A DNA stretch of 64,000 nt from Cyanobacteria bacterium FACHB-502 (GCA_014695325.1 JACJNZ010000055.1:62001-126000); one strand, 5' to 3'. Shown: positions 28,695 through 39,148, counted from the stretch's first letter. The notes: a model not told the origin generated them from the letters alone. Translations and numbers: made by a program.

Positions 28695-30923
28695 TTAATT
28701 GCGATGAAGCACAGCATGGTTTTCAGAAAACTGAGCCAGCTTTGCAGACACTTCCGGGTTATAAATTCGTAGATAGTTCCAGTAGTTTTCTAATACCGAA
28801 GTAACATACCCCTTAGTTTCGGGATAGGGAATGCGTTCAATAAACTGATCAGGATCGATCGCCCCAAATTCCTGCACCCACTCGGCAACAGCACCCGGTC
28901 CCGCATTGTAGCTGGCAACGGCAAGCAAAGAGTTGTCTTGATATTCGCGATGGGTGTAGTTGAGATACCAGGTTCCGATTTTGATATTGTCGGTTGGATT
29001 CTTGAGATTGTAGTTTTTGAGGTTAATCTGGCTTGCCACCCACTCCGCCGTTTCCGGGATGACTTGCATTAAGCCGATCGCCTCTGCCACAGAAACAATT
29101 TCCGGTTCAAAGCGGGATTCCTGGCGCATCAGGGCAGTGATCAGGAGCGGGTTGATTTGCTGCTGTTGGGCGGCTTGCTCGATCGGCTTCAGATATGGGA
29201 ACGGATAGAGTGCTTGCCAGTAAGCGGGCTGCTGCTTGATTGCTTTTGCCTCTGCTTTTTCAGCAGCGGAGTCACGCCACCCCAGACTGGAGAGCATATA
29301 GATGCCGTCTAGATTGTCGTTCACACCAAGGCGCAGCAGTCCATCGGTAAATTGTTCTGCCACAGTGGGCTGACGATAGTTCGTGAATTCCACTTGCCAC
29401 TGCGACCAGGCGTCGCGTTTTTGACCCAGCCGATATAGTTCTTTAGTCGCGTCTGAGCCTGCCAGCAAATCGGGACGAATTTCGGGTTTGACAACCTGGG
29501 GCTGCTTGGTGCGAACCGAGGAAAAGTCGCCTACGTTCTCCCAACCCAGACTACTTGCCGATCGCCACGCATAGTAGGATTGCGGGTACTGGCTCAGGGT
29601 GTATTCAAACGCTTTCGCAGCTTCTTGCGGTTTGCCCAGTGTAGTTGCCCACTTTCCGACCCAAAAAGAAGCTTCAGGGGCGAGTTCGCTGTCAGGATTT
29701 TGCTCTACAACCTGCCGCGCCCATTCCCAGGCAGCCTGAGCATCGCCCTTTTTGGCGTTAAGTTCTGCCTGCTCCCAACGGATTTCGGCTGCCGTCTCCG
29801 ATGCACTGTACTGCGTGAGAATCGACTGTCGGGCTTTTAGAGCCGATTCATTGCTGCCCATCGCTTGCAGCAGCTTTGACTTTTTCAGCAGAGCTTCCGC
29901 TGCTTCGTTGGGAAACTGGTTGATGGCTCGATCGAGATAGCCGATCGCCGCCTGCGGGGTTTCTGCCAGGTCAGCCAGACGCACCAGTGCCATCCCGGTT
30001 TCCTTCGCATCGGGAAAAGCCTGAACCAGGCGATTATAGAAATTGTAAGCAGTTTGCCCCTGTTCGTTAAGCTGCGCCCCTCGTCCCGCCCGATAGAAAT
30101 TCAGCGGCGTATTTGGAGCCTTGGCATAGGCAGAAGCCGCACTGCCATACAGCCCATTTTCCCAGGCAGCAAAGCCGATCGCCTCCCAGTCTTCAGGCTT
30201 GAGTTGACGGGCGTACTCGGTTCTTAGACGATCGAGAATGCCGCGAATATTAGGCAGATAGACTGCGTGACGTGTCAGCAGCAGAAGCATTCCTGGCTGG
30301 TTGGGTTCTTTCTCTAATCGCGTGATCGCAATTTCAACGCTGCGGGGGTGGGCCGGAAACTGGTCAAGCGCCTGATCCCAAAACTGCGGATTTTGCTTGC
30401 CCAACTGAAACAATGCTTCTGCAGCGATCGGAGCTTTAGGGTATTGCTCGACAAGCTGCTTCCAGGTCGCTTCAGCTTGGGCAGAGTTCCCAGTTGCGCG
30501 GTAAGCCTGCGCCCGCTTTGCCAAAATCTGCGCTGCCAGCACAGGGTACTCTTTTTCCAGTCCCTTCAGCCAAGGCAGTGCCTTACCGCCATGATCCTGC
30601 TGAATCAAATCGCTTGCCAGTAAATAGCGGGCACGACTTCGATCGATCGAAGGGGAACCCTTAGCAATTGCTTCCAGCTTTGCCGCCCGTTCTGCCGCCG
30701 CTTGAGTTGCCAGAGGCAAAACCGCTGAGTCCTGCGCCGAAGTCAAATTGAACGAAGCCGAATTTAATTGTGCTGGAATCGACTCAAAAGATTGAAACCA
30801 GGAGCTGATCAAGGGTACATGGCGAATTTTTCCGGTCAGCGTCAGGGCGGAGGCAGTCGCACCTGTCAGCACGGTTAGACCGATCGCCGTCAGCAGCACT
30901 TGCTTTTTGGGGAGCTTGAGCAT
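28695..30923 (-). CDS. Soluble-lytic-transglycosylase-like protein with TPR array
   Basis: A 742-residue periplasmic-type muramidase. It starts with a signal/anchor segment (about residues 7-30), then a long helical TPR-like solenoid (about 80-560; e.g. ARYLLASDLIQQDHGGKAL, AEALFQLGKQNP). It ends in an SLT domain (about 590-725) with catalytic Glu in LITALMRQESRFEPE, then GLMQVIPETAEW and ASYNAGPGAV. The reaction is non-hydrolytic cleavage of peptidoglycan to 1,6-anhydro-muropeptides. The domain order matches Slt70. It is convergent with ho1. Confidence 0.9.
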   Translation of the reverse strand: MLKLPKKQVLLTAIGLTVLTGATASALTLTGKIRHVPLISSWFQSFESIPAQLNSASFNLTSAQDSAVLPLATQAAAERAAKLEAIAKGSPSIDRSRARYLLASDLIQQDHGGKALPWLKGLEKEYPVLAAQILAKRAQAYRATGNSAQAEATWKQLVEQYPKAPIAAEALFQLGKQNPQFWDQALDQFPAHPRSVEIAITRLEKEPNQPGMLLLLTRHAVYLPNIRGILDRLRTEYARQLKPEDWEAIGFAAWENGLYGSAASAYAKAPNTPLNFYRAGRGAQLNEQGQTAYNFYNRLVQAFPDAKETGMALVRLADLAETPQAAIGYLDRAINQFPNEAAEALLKKSKLLQAMGSNESALKARQSILTQYSASETAAEIRWEQAELNAKKGDAQAAWEWARQVVEQNPDSELAPEASFWVGKWATTLGKPQEAAKAFEYTLSQYPQSYYAWRSASSLGWENVGDFSSVRTKQPQVVKPEIRPDLLAGSDATKELYRLGQKRDAWSQWQVEFTNYRQPTVAEQFTDGLLRLGVNDNLDGIYMLSSLGWRDSAAEKAEAKAIKQQPAYWQALYPFPYLKPIEQAAQQQQINPLLITALMRQESRFEPEIVSVAEAIGLMQVIPETAEWVASQINLKNYNLKNPTDNIKIGTWYLNYTHREYQDNSLLAVASYNAGPGAVAEWVQEFGAIDPDQFIERIPYPETKGYVTSVLENYWNYLRIYNPEVSAKLAQFSENHAVLHRN

Positions 30924-31329
30924 GAAGCTGGGGGAAGAGGACAGTTAAACTTCAGTCACTTTAACAAATGCTGAGCGAATCGCGGTGATGTTTACGAAGC
31001 GGATATTTGAAAACTAAAGCTGCGATCCGAACTGCCCCCTCACCCTCCATTTCTACCGGGGAAACGAGAAGTTTTTGGGTTTAGTGCTTGAGGTTTGCTG
31101 GCTCCCTAAATCCCTCAATTCTAGAAGGCTTTGAACGATCGGGAAGCCTATTCCAATCAGGGCAATGCGGGCCTAGGGGCAATGTGGGACAGTTGCGACC
31201 GCTTAACCAATCTGTAAGCAGAATTTTGTTGATTGATAACGATGAGTTCTGTTGGTTCACGAACGAGGTTCAAACGGAGATCCAAACTCAAAACAATACG
31301 CAATACTGGAGGAAAGTTCTTTTCAGGTG
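30924..31329. other. Intergenic region between slt and pepA
   Basis: About 400 bases between divergent genes. I see no supported coding frame, RNA or repeat. It presumably holds two promoters. Confidence 0.5.
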
Positions 31330-32805
31330 ATGTCAAGCATGGAGCTTCGAGGAATTGACACACCCCGGCTAGAGTGGTCGGGCGATTGTTTAGTGATTGG
31401 CTTGTTTGAAGACGACGTTGAGCTATCTGGCGATTTGGCAGAACTCGATCGCAAATTTAACGGCGTCCTGTCTGAGCTAATTGCTGAAGTCGAGTTTAAG
31501 GGGAAAGAAGGCAGTACGGCAGTTACGCGCACCGGAACATTGCCTAAAAAAGTCGCGATCGTTGGTTTGGGCAAAGCAGACGGACTAAAGCTAGACACCC
31601 TCAGGCGATCGGCTGCCGCTGTGGCTCGGTTGGGCAAGCGGGAGAAAGCAAAAACGCTAGGAATCAGTCTGCCCGTCTGGAACAGCGACCGTGTACAAAC
31701 CGCACAGACGATCGGCGAAGGCATTGAACTGGCACTGCATCAGGACAATCGGTTTAAGTCGGATACCGAAGAGAAAGGATCAAAGCTGGAGACGATTGAG
31801 CTATTGGGTTTGGGCGGTCAAGACGCTGCCCTGACTTGTGCCCGCCAAATTGCCTTGGGCGTGATTCTTGCCCGTGAACTGGTTGCCGCTCCCGCAAATA
31901 TTGTGACGCCGCCTGTGATGGCAGCAACCGCCGAAGCGATCGCCCGTGAGTACGGCATGGACATCCAGATTCTGGAGCAGGAAGACTGCGAAAAGCTGGG
32001 AATGGGTGCATTTTTGGGAGTGGCAAAAGCCTCTGACCTGCCGCCTAAGTTTATTCACATCACTTATCGTCCCGAAGGTACGCCCCGGAAGAGAGTGGCG
32101 ATCGTCGGCAAAGGACTCACTTTTGATAGCGGCGGCTTAAACGTCAAAGGGGCAGGCAGCGGCATCGAAATGATGAAAACCGACATGGGCGGGGCAGCGG
32201 CTACACTGGGCGCAGCTAAGGCGATTGGCGCACTCAAGCCAGATGTGGAAGTGCATTTCATCAGTGCCGTTACCGAGAACATGATCAGCGGTCACGCCAT
32301 GCACCCCGGCGATATTCTCACTGCTTCTAACGGCAAGACGATCGAAGTCAACAACACCGATGCCGAAGGTCGCCTAACGCTAGCAGACGCGCTGGTGTAC
32401 ACCGAGAATCTAGAACTGGATGCGATCGTTGATCTGGCAACCCTGACCGGAGCCTGTGTGATTGCTCTAGGCGATGACATTGCCGGAATGTGGACAGCCG
32501 ATGAGTCGCTCGCCAATCAGCTTGCCCAGGCGGGCGAAACCGCAGGCGAAAAATTCTGGCGGATGCCGATGGAAGAAAAATATTTCGACGGGCTGAAGTC
32601 AGGCGTTGCCGACATGAAAAATACCGGACCCCGACCGGGCGGCGCAATTACCGCAGCACTCTTCCTAAAGCAGTTTGTCAAAGAAACCCCTTGGGCGCAC
32701 CTGGACATCGCTGGACCTGTCTGGGCAGACAAAGAAAACGGCTGCAATAATGCTGGAGCGACAGGATTTCCGGTGCGGACGCTGGTGAGTTGGGTGTTGA
32801 GTTAG
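31330..32805 (+). CDS. pepA: Leucyl aminopeptidase (M17)
   Basis: A dinuclear-metal exopeptidase removing N-terminal residues. It has 491 residues from the ATG at 31330 (MSSMELRG); an in-frame ATG at 31339 (MELRGID) fits cyanobacterial homologues equally well. An upstream extension to 31252 has no family character. The M17 signature [14 protein letters not shown] is present, with [14 protein letters not shown] (metal-binding Lys and Asp) and [17 protein letters not shown]. Homologues form cytosolic hexamers; E. coli PepA also acts in site-specific recombination, which cannot be inferred here. Confidence 0.94.
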   Translation: MSSMELRGIDTPRLEWSGDCLVIGLFEDDVELSGDLAELDRKFNGVLSELIAEVEFKGKEGSTAVTRTGTLPKKVAIVGLGKADGLKLDTLRRSAAAVARLGKREKAKTLGISLPVWNSDRVQTAQTIGEGIELALHQDNRFKSDTEEKGSKLETIELLGLGGQDAALTCARQIALGVILARELVAAPANIVTPPVMAATAEAIAREYGMDIQILEQEDCEKLGMGAFLGVAKASDLPPKFIHITYRPEGTPRKRVAIVGKGLTFDSGGLNVKGAGSGIEMMKTDMGGAAATLGAAKAIGALKPDVEVHFISAVTENMISGHAMHPGDILTASNGKTIEVNNTDAEGRLTLADALVYTENLELDAIVDLATLTGACVIALGDDIAGMWTADESLANQLAQAGETAGEKFWRMPMEEKYFDGLKSGVADMKNTGPRPGGAITAALFLKQFVKETPWAHLDIAGPVWADKENGCNNAGATGFPVRTLVSWVLS

Positions 32806-33078
32806 GGTGAGGGGATGAGGAGGTGCGAATTTTCAATTGTTCAATTGTGTTCAATTGATAGATAAAGCGGTGAAGGGGGCGATCGACGAGGTTCAAGAAC
32901 TCAGCGTAATGTCTGATCAACAACCTTCCGATTCCCCATTTTCCCACCTTCCCATCTCTCATCTCCCATCTCACCGAGTTTTCTTTGAACCACTGCTTAA
33001 GTATCTTTGCATCAGGAAGGATTACGGGTATCGAACTTATCTTTTAGCAATCGCGAATGTCAGTGGGGTTCCAGAAGT

Positions 33079-33660
33079 TTATTCTTGGCTGGAGTACTGT
33101 TTAATTTTCTGAAATTCATAGGCTCCCATCACTGCGCCCCACAGTGCCTGTCCTGTGGTTGAATCAACGCCCCGATCGAGACTCAAAAAGCGATCGACAC
33201 TGACTTCAAACCCTAATACGACCTGACGAGTTTCGCCGTTGTACTGAAAGCAGCATTTTGTGTCCGGTTCTGGGCTAGCTGTAAAGCAGTCATTCTGAAA
33301 CTGAATGCTGAGGCAACAGCCAGGAAGGAGCTCCAGATCCTCTAAAGTAATTCGCTTCAAAAGTTCAGGATTTAATCCTGCGCCGCGCACGCGATCGGGC
33401 TGACGAAAGCCAAAATACTGCGCCTGAAACTGGGCGGGCTGCTCGGTCGGTTTCAGCACCCACACCCGCTGCCGGTAGGGATTGTTGAGATACAGTGCGT
33501 TTGCCTGCTCTGCAAAAAGGGTGGGATGTCCGTCAATGGCGATCGGAAAAGGGCGATGCCACAGCCGCAGATGCACAAACCAGATTGGCTGATTGAAGGC
33601 TTGAGCCTGATTGTCGAATTCTCCTGTCAACCACTGGGTCAGCGTCGCTAAGGTAGACAT
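33079..33660 (-). CDS. CpcT/CpeT-type phycobiliprotein bilin lyase
   Basis: A 193-residue chromophore lyase of the CpcT/CpeT family, which attaches phycocyanobilin or phycoerythrobilin to a cysteine of phycobiliprotein beta subunits. The segments ALYLNNPYRQRVWVLKP, QAQYFGFRQPDRVRGAG, LELLPGCCLSIQ, and the C-terminal DRGVDSTTGQALWGAVMGAYEF are typical of the family. Length matches. No phycobiliprotein gene is adjacent, so which Cys and bilin it serves (CpcT for CpcB Cys-153-type sites, or CpeT) is not decidable. Confidence 0.88.
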   Translation of the reverse strand: MSTLATLTQWLTGEFDNQAQAFNQPIWFVHLRLWHRPFPIAIDGHPTLFAEQANALYLNNPYRQRVWVLKPTEQPAQFQAQYFGFRQPDRVRGAGLNPELLKRITLEDLELLPGCCLSIQFQNDCFTASPEPDTKCCFQYNGETRQVVLGFEVSVDRFLSLDRGVDSTTGQALWGAVMGAYEFQKIKQYSSQE

Positions 33661-33916
33661 AAAAAAGGCAATAAGAATTCTCTGTTTTGAGTGCTCTGTT
33701 TATGATTGTGTAGCAAAATAAACATTCTGGCAGCCATTGGACAGGGTAATTCGATCAGACGAGACGGTGAATACAATCGGGAATGCCAATGTCAGCGTGA
33801 AGTTGATGCAGGAAGGACGATCGCACTAAGGACTAAACGACATATTAAACGCCTCGATCGATGGCAGAATGAGGGCTGACGCACGATTGAGATGAATTAT
33901 TTAACGGAGAACAAAT

Positions 33917-34144
33917 ATGTGGCGGGTAATCATTCAGTGTTCTGCGGCAAGCTGGCGTGACCATGGCACTGAGTTTAAGACGATCGCCGAGCAGTATCCA
34001 ACAACACTACTGGCTTCTAAGAAAATGAAAGATGATGAGCGGCGAATTATGGAATATCAGCTTGAGAACGTCAATGATGTCGAAGAATTTATCGAAGCCT
34101 GCATGACGCTGGACGGATTCACGGCAACCTTTGAGGCTCTTTAA
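33917..34144 (+). CDS. Small conserved-looking hypothetical protein
   Basis: A 75-residue protein preceded by a good ribosome binding site (GGAG at 33906-33909, 8 bases from the ATG). It starts MWRVIIQCSAASWRDHGTEF and ends with a helix-rich acidic half (YQLENVNDVEEFIEACMTLD). There is no membrane segment or signal peptide. I do not recognise the family. Its last 26 bases overlap the 3' end of the convergent DUF3598 gene. SD and codon use support a real gene; function is unknown. Confidence 0.65.
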   Translation: MWRVIIQCSAASWRDHGTEFKTIAEQYPTTLLASKKMKDDERRIMEYQLENVNDVEEFIEACMTLDGFTATFEAL

Positions 34145-35009
34145 CTTCCAACCCTGATTCAACCTTCAACACGGATGGGGTTCGATGCTCTGTCACCAAA
34201 GTAAGACTGCTCCAGCCGCCCTGCGCGTCGTAGCTGCGAATCATGCGCTGTCTCAAATTTGGCTCAATTAGCCAGCCTGCCTCTAGCAAGAAGGGCTTAT
34301 CTCTGGGAACCGTGAGGGGCGTATTAGAAGAAGCTCCATCCGGCAGCAGCAAAACCTGAATCGGAAAGCTTCCCTGGTCAAACAGCAACCGTGAACCCTG
34401 AATCGCTGCGCTGGAGGCAATTTCAATTTGGGGCAGGGTCAATTTTTGGTGCAGTCTTTCCGCTTCTCGCCAGATCGAGAGATGCGTTGGATAGTGATCG
34501 GGGCTACGCCAGTCCGGGTAAAGGGTAACGGCTTCGCCCTGCCAATTGCCCAGTAAAGCGTCAACCGTCAGCAGCGGACGATGACCGGGGGAAGTGTTCT
34601 GCCGATGTTCGCGAATCAGCGTCAGCCTAGAAAGCCGACTGTCCTGGTCAAAAAGCTGCACCAGCCGTAACCGTCGATCGCCCAAAATGAAGCCTAACTC
34701 CGCTCCAAATTCTGCAAAAGGACCAAACTGAAGCGACCCCTGTGAAAAGGCTCCGTCTTCAAAAAACAGTGTACTGCGGTTCAACGAAGAGTATTCCAGG
34801 ACTTTGTTTTGCTGAAGTGTTCCGTCTGCATTAAAGTGCTGAATCGTTTGGCGAACGGTTTGATTGTTGTTGATTCCATCTAGCGTAATGATCGATCGCA
34901 CATCTTCTTGTACGCTACCATCCGTCTGAAGACGGGTAAATGATCCTTCCCAAACGCCCAGATTCAGCAATAATCTATCCCATTGAGAAGTTGCGTTTAG
35001 ATGTGACAT
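34119..35009 (-). CDS. DUF3598 (lipocalin-like) protein
   Basis: A 296-residue protein of the cyanobacterial DUF3598 group. The N-terminal half (WDRLLLNLGVWEGSFTRLQ, TVRQTIQHFN, LRLVQLFD) and the C-terminal half (ALLGNWQGEAVTLYPDW, LLLPDGASSNTP) look like two calycin-type beta-barrel halves, each opening with a W-G motif. Such proteins occur in many phototrophs and may bind tetrapyrrole or lipid ligands, but no function is established to my knowledge. It is convergent with the 75-residue gene and lies near the CpcT-like gene, whose family also has a calycin fold. Confidence 0.8.
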   Translation of the reverse strand: MSHLNATSQWDRLLLNLGVWEGSFTRLQTDGSVQEDVRSIITLDGINNNQTVRQTIQHFNADGTLQQNKVLEYSSLNRSTLFFEDGAFSQGSLQFGPFAEFGAELGFILGDRRLRLVQLFDQDSRLSRLTLIREHRQNTSPGHRPLLTVDALLGNWQGEAVTLYPDWRSPDHYPTHLSIWREAERLHQKLTLPQIEIASSAAIQGSRLLFDQGSFPIQVLLLPDGASSNTPLTVPRDKPFLLEAGWLIEPNLRQRMIRSYDAQGGWSSLTLVTEHRTPSVLKVESGLEVKEPQRLP

Positions 35010-35292
35010 TTTTTAATAATCTCTAAGAACGTTAGGAAGAGATTTTTGTGAAAGGAGAGTAATTGATTAGAATGGTTTATGTTGACTCCTATGTTGACAG
35101 CCCGTACTTCCTAAAATTATGGTCTCAATTATGGTCTTCGATGTGAAGCAGTTTATTGAAGGAGGTACTGGTTCCGTAGTCTCTTTATTAAATTTTACAA
35201 AATTCGCTTAACAAGCTTAATTCTGTTTTTGTCCTGATTCCATCTGCGTGAGTTCCTAGCGCTCATCTACCGCAGCATTCACTGTTTGATTC

Positions 35293-36810
35293 ATGAATTT
35301 GTTTTCCTGGTTGTGGATTGTTTCCTGGATTGGTAGTTGTTTATTTACACAGGCTCTATTGAGAGCAGCTCATGCCTCTCCCCCAGTGCCTCATGCATCG
35401 GTTTCAAGTCAATATAGCTCCCCGTTGGTTGCCGTTCTATTACAGGCTCCGTCTACGGTGAAGTCTCCACTGGTAAAGCCTCCGCTGGTAAGGTTTCCGG
35501 TGAAGGAATTAATGTTGCACAGCAGTTCTTCTGATAGGGCAATTGATTCGCTCTTTTCCCAGTCAGCCCTACCTCACTCCACTGCTCTATCAAGTTCCTT
35601 TCTATCAAGTTCCTTTGCTTCGGCTGCTTCGGCAGAAGGCGTCACAAAAATCACGGCTGCTTTTGCGTTGCCTGAGCTGAGCAATTCAGTTGCCCAACTC
35701 CCCTTTGATCTGCTTCAGACTCATCCCGTCACTGCGCCCACTTATCCTGCTAACAGCACCGTATCCCATCGCCTGCTGCAACTCGTGAACCACCTCTCGC
35801 GCTGGACAAAGGGTATTAGCGAAGCACTACGCCTGGTTCCCCTGGTGACTGTGGTGCAAATCAATCCGCCGCCTCTAGAGGTCGATCGCTGGAATGTGCT
35901 GGGATTGGACGATTTGGGTGTTCCTCCTGCTGAGGCTGCCGATTTTCCCCAACCGTCTTGTTTGGGCGAAGCAACAGAAACCTTTCCATCCACCCTGACT
36001 TCGCTGTTTCAGGTGCAGGTGCGCGGCAAGCCGATCGCCGAATTTCCCACGCAGCAGCAAGCAGAACAATGGGCTGAACGCCTGCAACGGGTCATTCAGA
36101 TGGACAACTTTGACCCACAAACGCTAAAACCTGTCCTGCTCGACGGCACACCGGGCGGTAAAGCAGGTGAAGTGCCGATCTTCTGGGTTGAACCCGAACT
36201 AGCGTTGCAGCTCGATCGCAGTGCTGAGCTATTAGCCATCACCTGGATTAACAATCTGAGAACGGCACTCAATGTTCCCGCCCTGAGCCTGGTCGAGTCT
36301 CAGAAACAAATGCACGATCTGGTGGTCACCGACGATCGCCTGGAAGGAACCGCGTCCTGGTATGGTCCCTATTTTCACGGTCGGTTAACTGCTACAGGCG
36401 AAACCTTTGACCAGACTGAGCTGACTGCCGCCCACCCGTCGCTGCCTTTTGATACTTACTTGAAGGTAACAAACCTGGAAACGAGCAAAGCGGTGATTGT
36501 ACGCATTAACGATCGCGGTCCCTACTTTGAAGATCGATCGCTAGATCTGTCTCGTGAAGCGGCGCGCTGCCTCAACAGCGAAATTTCTGGCGTGGTTTCC
36601 TACGAGGCAATCATTATGAAGCGTTCTTCTGGGGCGTTTGATGCAGCTTCTGTCGAGGAAGTTCCGACTGACAGCCCGACTGATGCAACGGATCAAATCG
36701 CAGCGAACGACTCTTCTCAAACCGCAGCCAGCCCAGAGGAACAACTGCAACCCGTAGATTCCTCTAGCAGCGCAGAAACCCCGGCATCTTCAGAGACAGC
36801 AAACCCCTGA
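35293..36810 (+). CDS. RlpA-like DPBB-domain protein
   Basis: A 505-residue exported protein. It has a signal peptide (about residues 1-30, LWIVSWIGSCLFTQALL), a long Ser/Ala/Pro-rich region with short repeats (SPLVKPPLVRFPVKE), and a middle domain (about 235-340). A double-psi beta-barrel RlpA domain spans about 350-440: GTASWYGPYFHGRLTATGETFD, VIVRINDRGPYFEDRSLDLS. The catalytic Asp in NDRGPY and the early glycine-rich motif are intact. RlpA proteins are lytic transglycosylases acting on denuded glycan at the septum or cell surface. The acidic C-terminal tail is low complexity. Confidence 0.85.
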   Translation: MNLFSWLWIVSWIGSCLFTQALLRAAHASPPVPHASVSSQYSSPLVAVLLQAPSTVKSPLVKPPLVRFPVKELMLHSSSSDRAIDSLFSQSALPHSTALSSSFLSSSFASAASAEGVTKITAAFALPELSNSVAQLPFDLLQTHPVTAPTYPANSTVSHRLLQLVNHLSRWTKGISEALRLVPLVTVVQINPPPLEVDRWNVLGLDDLGVPPAEAADFPQPSCLGEATETFPSTLTSLFQVQVRGKPIAEFPTQQQAEQWAERLQRVIQMDNFDPQTLKPVLLDGTPGGKAGEVPIFWVEPELALQLDRSAELLAITWINNLRTALNVPALSLVESQKQMHDLVVTDDRLEGTASWYGPYFHGRLTATGETFDQTELTAAHPSLPFDTYLKVTNLETSKAVIVRINDRGPYFEDRSLDLSREAARCLNSEISGVVSYEAIIMKRSSGAFDAASVEEVPTDSPTDATDQIAANDSSQTAASPEEQLQPVDSSSSAETPASSETANP

Positions 36811-36825
36811 CAACAAGCTGTGCTC

Positions 36826-37524
36826 CTATAAGCGTTGCAGCAGGCTCATCCCGTGCGTATCTGTACCGCAGCTATTCAGGAGTCCACATGCTTGTCCCAG
36901 AGCTTGCACCTCTGATGTTTGGCGGGGGCTGGACTGCCAGGGAGAAGGATTTTCATAAGCATAAAAGGTTTCAATCCCATCAATTCCCGCCTGTGCGGCT
37001 GCCGGAATCAGCTCTTTGGGCGATCGCCGATAGCGGGCAGGATGGGCCAAAACTGCCAAACCTGCTGCCCGGTGCAGTGCTTCAATCACCTGTTCTGCCT
37101 GATACCCTTCTCCCCCAACCGTTGCGCGATTCAGGTAGGGGGCGATCGCCGGATGCTGCGGGTCAAAGGCATAGCCCAGAATATGAACTTCCACATCCAG
37201 CAGTCCGGCGTTAATCTCTACCCCAGTCCAGAGCCGAGGCATCGCCGCTTCCGAGTCAGTAGTGCGCCGCTGATCCAGCCATCGCTGCGCGACCTGATAG
37301 CCGCCAACGCTGTGATGATCCGTAATCGCCAGTCCTTGCAGCCCAATCTCGATCGCCTGCGCAATCACTTGCTGAGGCTGAAGCCGCCCATCTGAGTGAA
37401 CGGTATGCATGTGAAAATTATAGGATCGGGGACAGCTTGTTACAGTCAACGATTGAAACACTGTCCGTAGCGCGTCTCTATCCTGTGCTGAAACACTCGA
37501 ACTTAATGCCAGGTCGATCGCCAT
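36826..37524 (-). CDS. PHP-domain phosphoesterase
   Basis: A protein of about 232 residues starting at the ATG at 37524; an upstream GTG at 37536 is possible. The polymerase-and-histidinol-phosphatase motifs are complete: FHMHTVHSDGRL, LAITDHHSVGG, a VEINA segment, VLAHPARYR, and the C-terminal CGTDTHGMS. These coordinate a di- or trinuclear metal centre. Relatives hydrolyse 3',5'-nucleotide bisphosphates or oligoribonucleotides (TrpH/YciV type). It ends 13 bases from the convergent RlpA-like gene. Confidence 0.85.
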   Translation of the reverse strand: MAIDLALSSSVSAQDRDALRTVFQSLTVTSCPRSYNFHMHTVHSDGRLQPQQVIAQAIEIGLQGLAITDHHSVGGYQVAQRWLDQRRTTDSEAAMPRLWTGVEINAGLLDVEVHILGYAFDPQHPAIAPYLNRATVGGEGYQAEQVIEALHRAAGLAVLAHPARYRRSPKELIPAAAQAGIDGIETFYAYENPSPWQSSPRQTSEVQALGQACGLLNSCGTDTHGMSLLQRL

Positions 37525-37682
37525 AGTTTTTTCCACGATCTATCTTCACGATCGTTTACGTCCGCTTTCTACTATAGCGAACCCCCCGATCGTTATGTCT
37601 AACCCCGCACTGTTCAAGCCGATTGCGACTCAAGCAGACCCATCTCCCTATCCCCTCATCCCCCTCACTCACCCATCCACCC

Positions 37683-38162
37683 TTATTCCCGAATTAACAA
37701 CGCCACCGCATAAGCCGCAATCCCCTCTTCCCGCCCGATCGGTCCTAGTTTCTCATTCGTCGTGGCTTTAATGCTGATACAGCCGGGGTCAAGCTGGAGC
37801 ACAGTTGCCAACCGATCGCGCATCGCGGGAATGTGGGGTTTAATCTTCGGACGTTCTGCCACAATCACCGAATCCAGATTATTAATGCGCCAGCCGCGTG
37901 ACTGAATTAGCTCATTCACTTTTTGCAGCAGTATCAGGCTATCTGCGCCTTTCCACTGTGGATCGGTCGGCGGGAAATAGTGCCCGATGTCCCCTAAGTT
38001 CAGAGAACCGAGGAGCGCGTCCATAAGCGCATGGGTTAGCACGTCAGCATCGCTATGACCGAGTAGCCCTAAATGATGGGGAATGTGAACACCGCCCAGG
38101 ATCAAAGGACGATCGCTCACAAGCTGGTGAATATCGTAGCCGTTGCCTATTCTGAGATTCAT
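37683..38162 (-). CDS. ispF: 2-C-methyl-D-erythritol 2,4-cyclodiphosphate synthase
   Basis: Catalyses cyclisation of CDP-methylerythritol 2-phosphate to the 2,4-cyclodiphosphate in the MEP isoprenoid pathway. The 159-residue length is standard. Zinc ligands D10 and H12 (GYDIH) and H44 ([17 protein letters not shown]) are visible, with [14 protein letters not shown] and the C-terminal [20 protein letters not shown]. It would form a homotrimer. No ispD lies beside it. About 85 bases separate it from the upstream hypothetical gene. Confidence 0.96.
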   Translation of the reverse strand: MNLRIGNGYDIHQLVSDRPLILGGVHIPHHLGLLGHSDADVLTHALMDALLGSLNLGDIGHYFPPTDPQWKGADSLILLQKVNELIQSRGWRINNLDSVIVAERPKIKPHIPAMRDRLATVLQLDPGCISIKATTNEKLGPIGREEGIAAYAVALLIRE

Positions 38163-38248
38163 GAATCGATTGAGACGTGCCCGAAACTACTTATAGCAAT
38201 TGGCATCATAGCAATTGGCATTGCGATCCATCGCTGGCGATTGGGCGG

Positions 38249-39148
38249 CTATTGGGTCTGCGCGGCTTTGTCCAGCGCAATCTGACTGTTTTGCCGATAC
38301 TGTTCAACGCGATTTTGAGCCGTGGCATAGCGCGAATCCGTTGAGGCAACCTGAGCCATTAAATCGGACGCTTTTTGCCAGCGACTCGCCACTTCTAACC
38401 ATTCTGCCGAAGTTTGAGTAGTCCGGCTAGAAGCAGCCGTTTGCTCAGCCAGCCGGACTGCTTCCGCAAAAGGGTCGGATGAGGCTGAGTTAGCCACCGA
38501 TGGGCTGGCAGGAGCCGAGGGTGAGGAAGTCGAGATCGAAGTAGAGCCTGCCGCAGCCGGACTTGCCGAACTAGTTTGGGCTGACGAAGCAGGGGACGAC
38601 GCACTGACCGCACGATCGAGCACAAGACGCTCGTACAGAAGCCAGCCAATAACCAGCACGCCCAGGCTAAGCACAGCTCCACCCAGCAACCCACGCCAGA
38701 ACTGCTGCTTTTCTCGTGAGAGGCGGCTGACCGAAGCTTTTGGTAATGTGGGTTTCGACGGGTCGGGCTGATTGTCCTGCCAGTCTCGCGCAACTCGCTG
38801 GAAGAAGTTGGGTTTCTTCAGGGTAATTTCTTCTGCCCACAGCACTTGTTTATTGCGATCGCGGCTGATTTCCTCCAGCCAGAGCAACTGCTGTTCCCGC
38901 ACAATTCGGCTATTGATATTAACCCGACGAATGTGCTTCGGTTGAATAGACTCTAAAATCTGCTGCACCTGGGGAACCAGAATTGACTGCTCAAGCTGCT
39001 CTGGCTTTGCCGCCTCACACAAAAGCTGCAAAACCCCTTGAGCTAGAACGGCTCTAGTTCTCACTCCAGAACTGGCTAACTTCTCGTTCAGAATCTGAAT
39101 GATTGCGGAGACGCTGCCTTGGCGTGCTTGTCTTGCAATGTCATCCAT
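38249..39148 (-). CDS. Hypothetical single-pass membrane protein
   Basis: A 299-residue protein that I do not recognise by family. Residues about 1-110 are helical and contain two similar W-[LA]-E-E-I segments (QLLWLEEISRD and QVLWAEEITLK). A hydrophobic helix follows at about 153-172 (GLLGGAVLSLGVLVIGWLL), then a Ser/Ala/Pro-rich linker (about 180-225) and a helical tail with SRWQKASDLMAQV. The predicted topology has a cytoplasmic N-terminal domain and an outside tail. Such architecture recurs in cyanobacterial proteins of unknown function. Confidence 0.65.
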   Translation of the reverse strand: MDDIARQARQGSVSAIIQILNEKLASSGVRTRAVLAQGVLQLLCEAAKPEQLEQSILVPQVQQILESIQPKHIRRVNINSRIVREQQLLWLEEISRDRNKQVLWAEEITLKKPNFFQRVARDWQDNQPDPSKPTLPKASVSRLSREKQQFWRGLLGGAVLSLGVLVIGWLLYERLVLDRAVSASSPASSAQTSSASPAAAGSTSISTSSPSAPASPSVANSASSDPFAEAVRLAEQTAASSRTTQTSAEWLEVASRWQKASDLMAQVASTDSRYATAQNRVEQYRQNSQIALDKAAQTQ

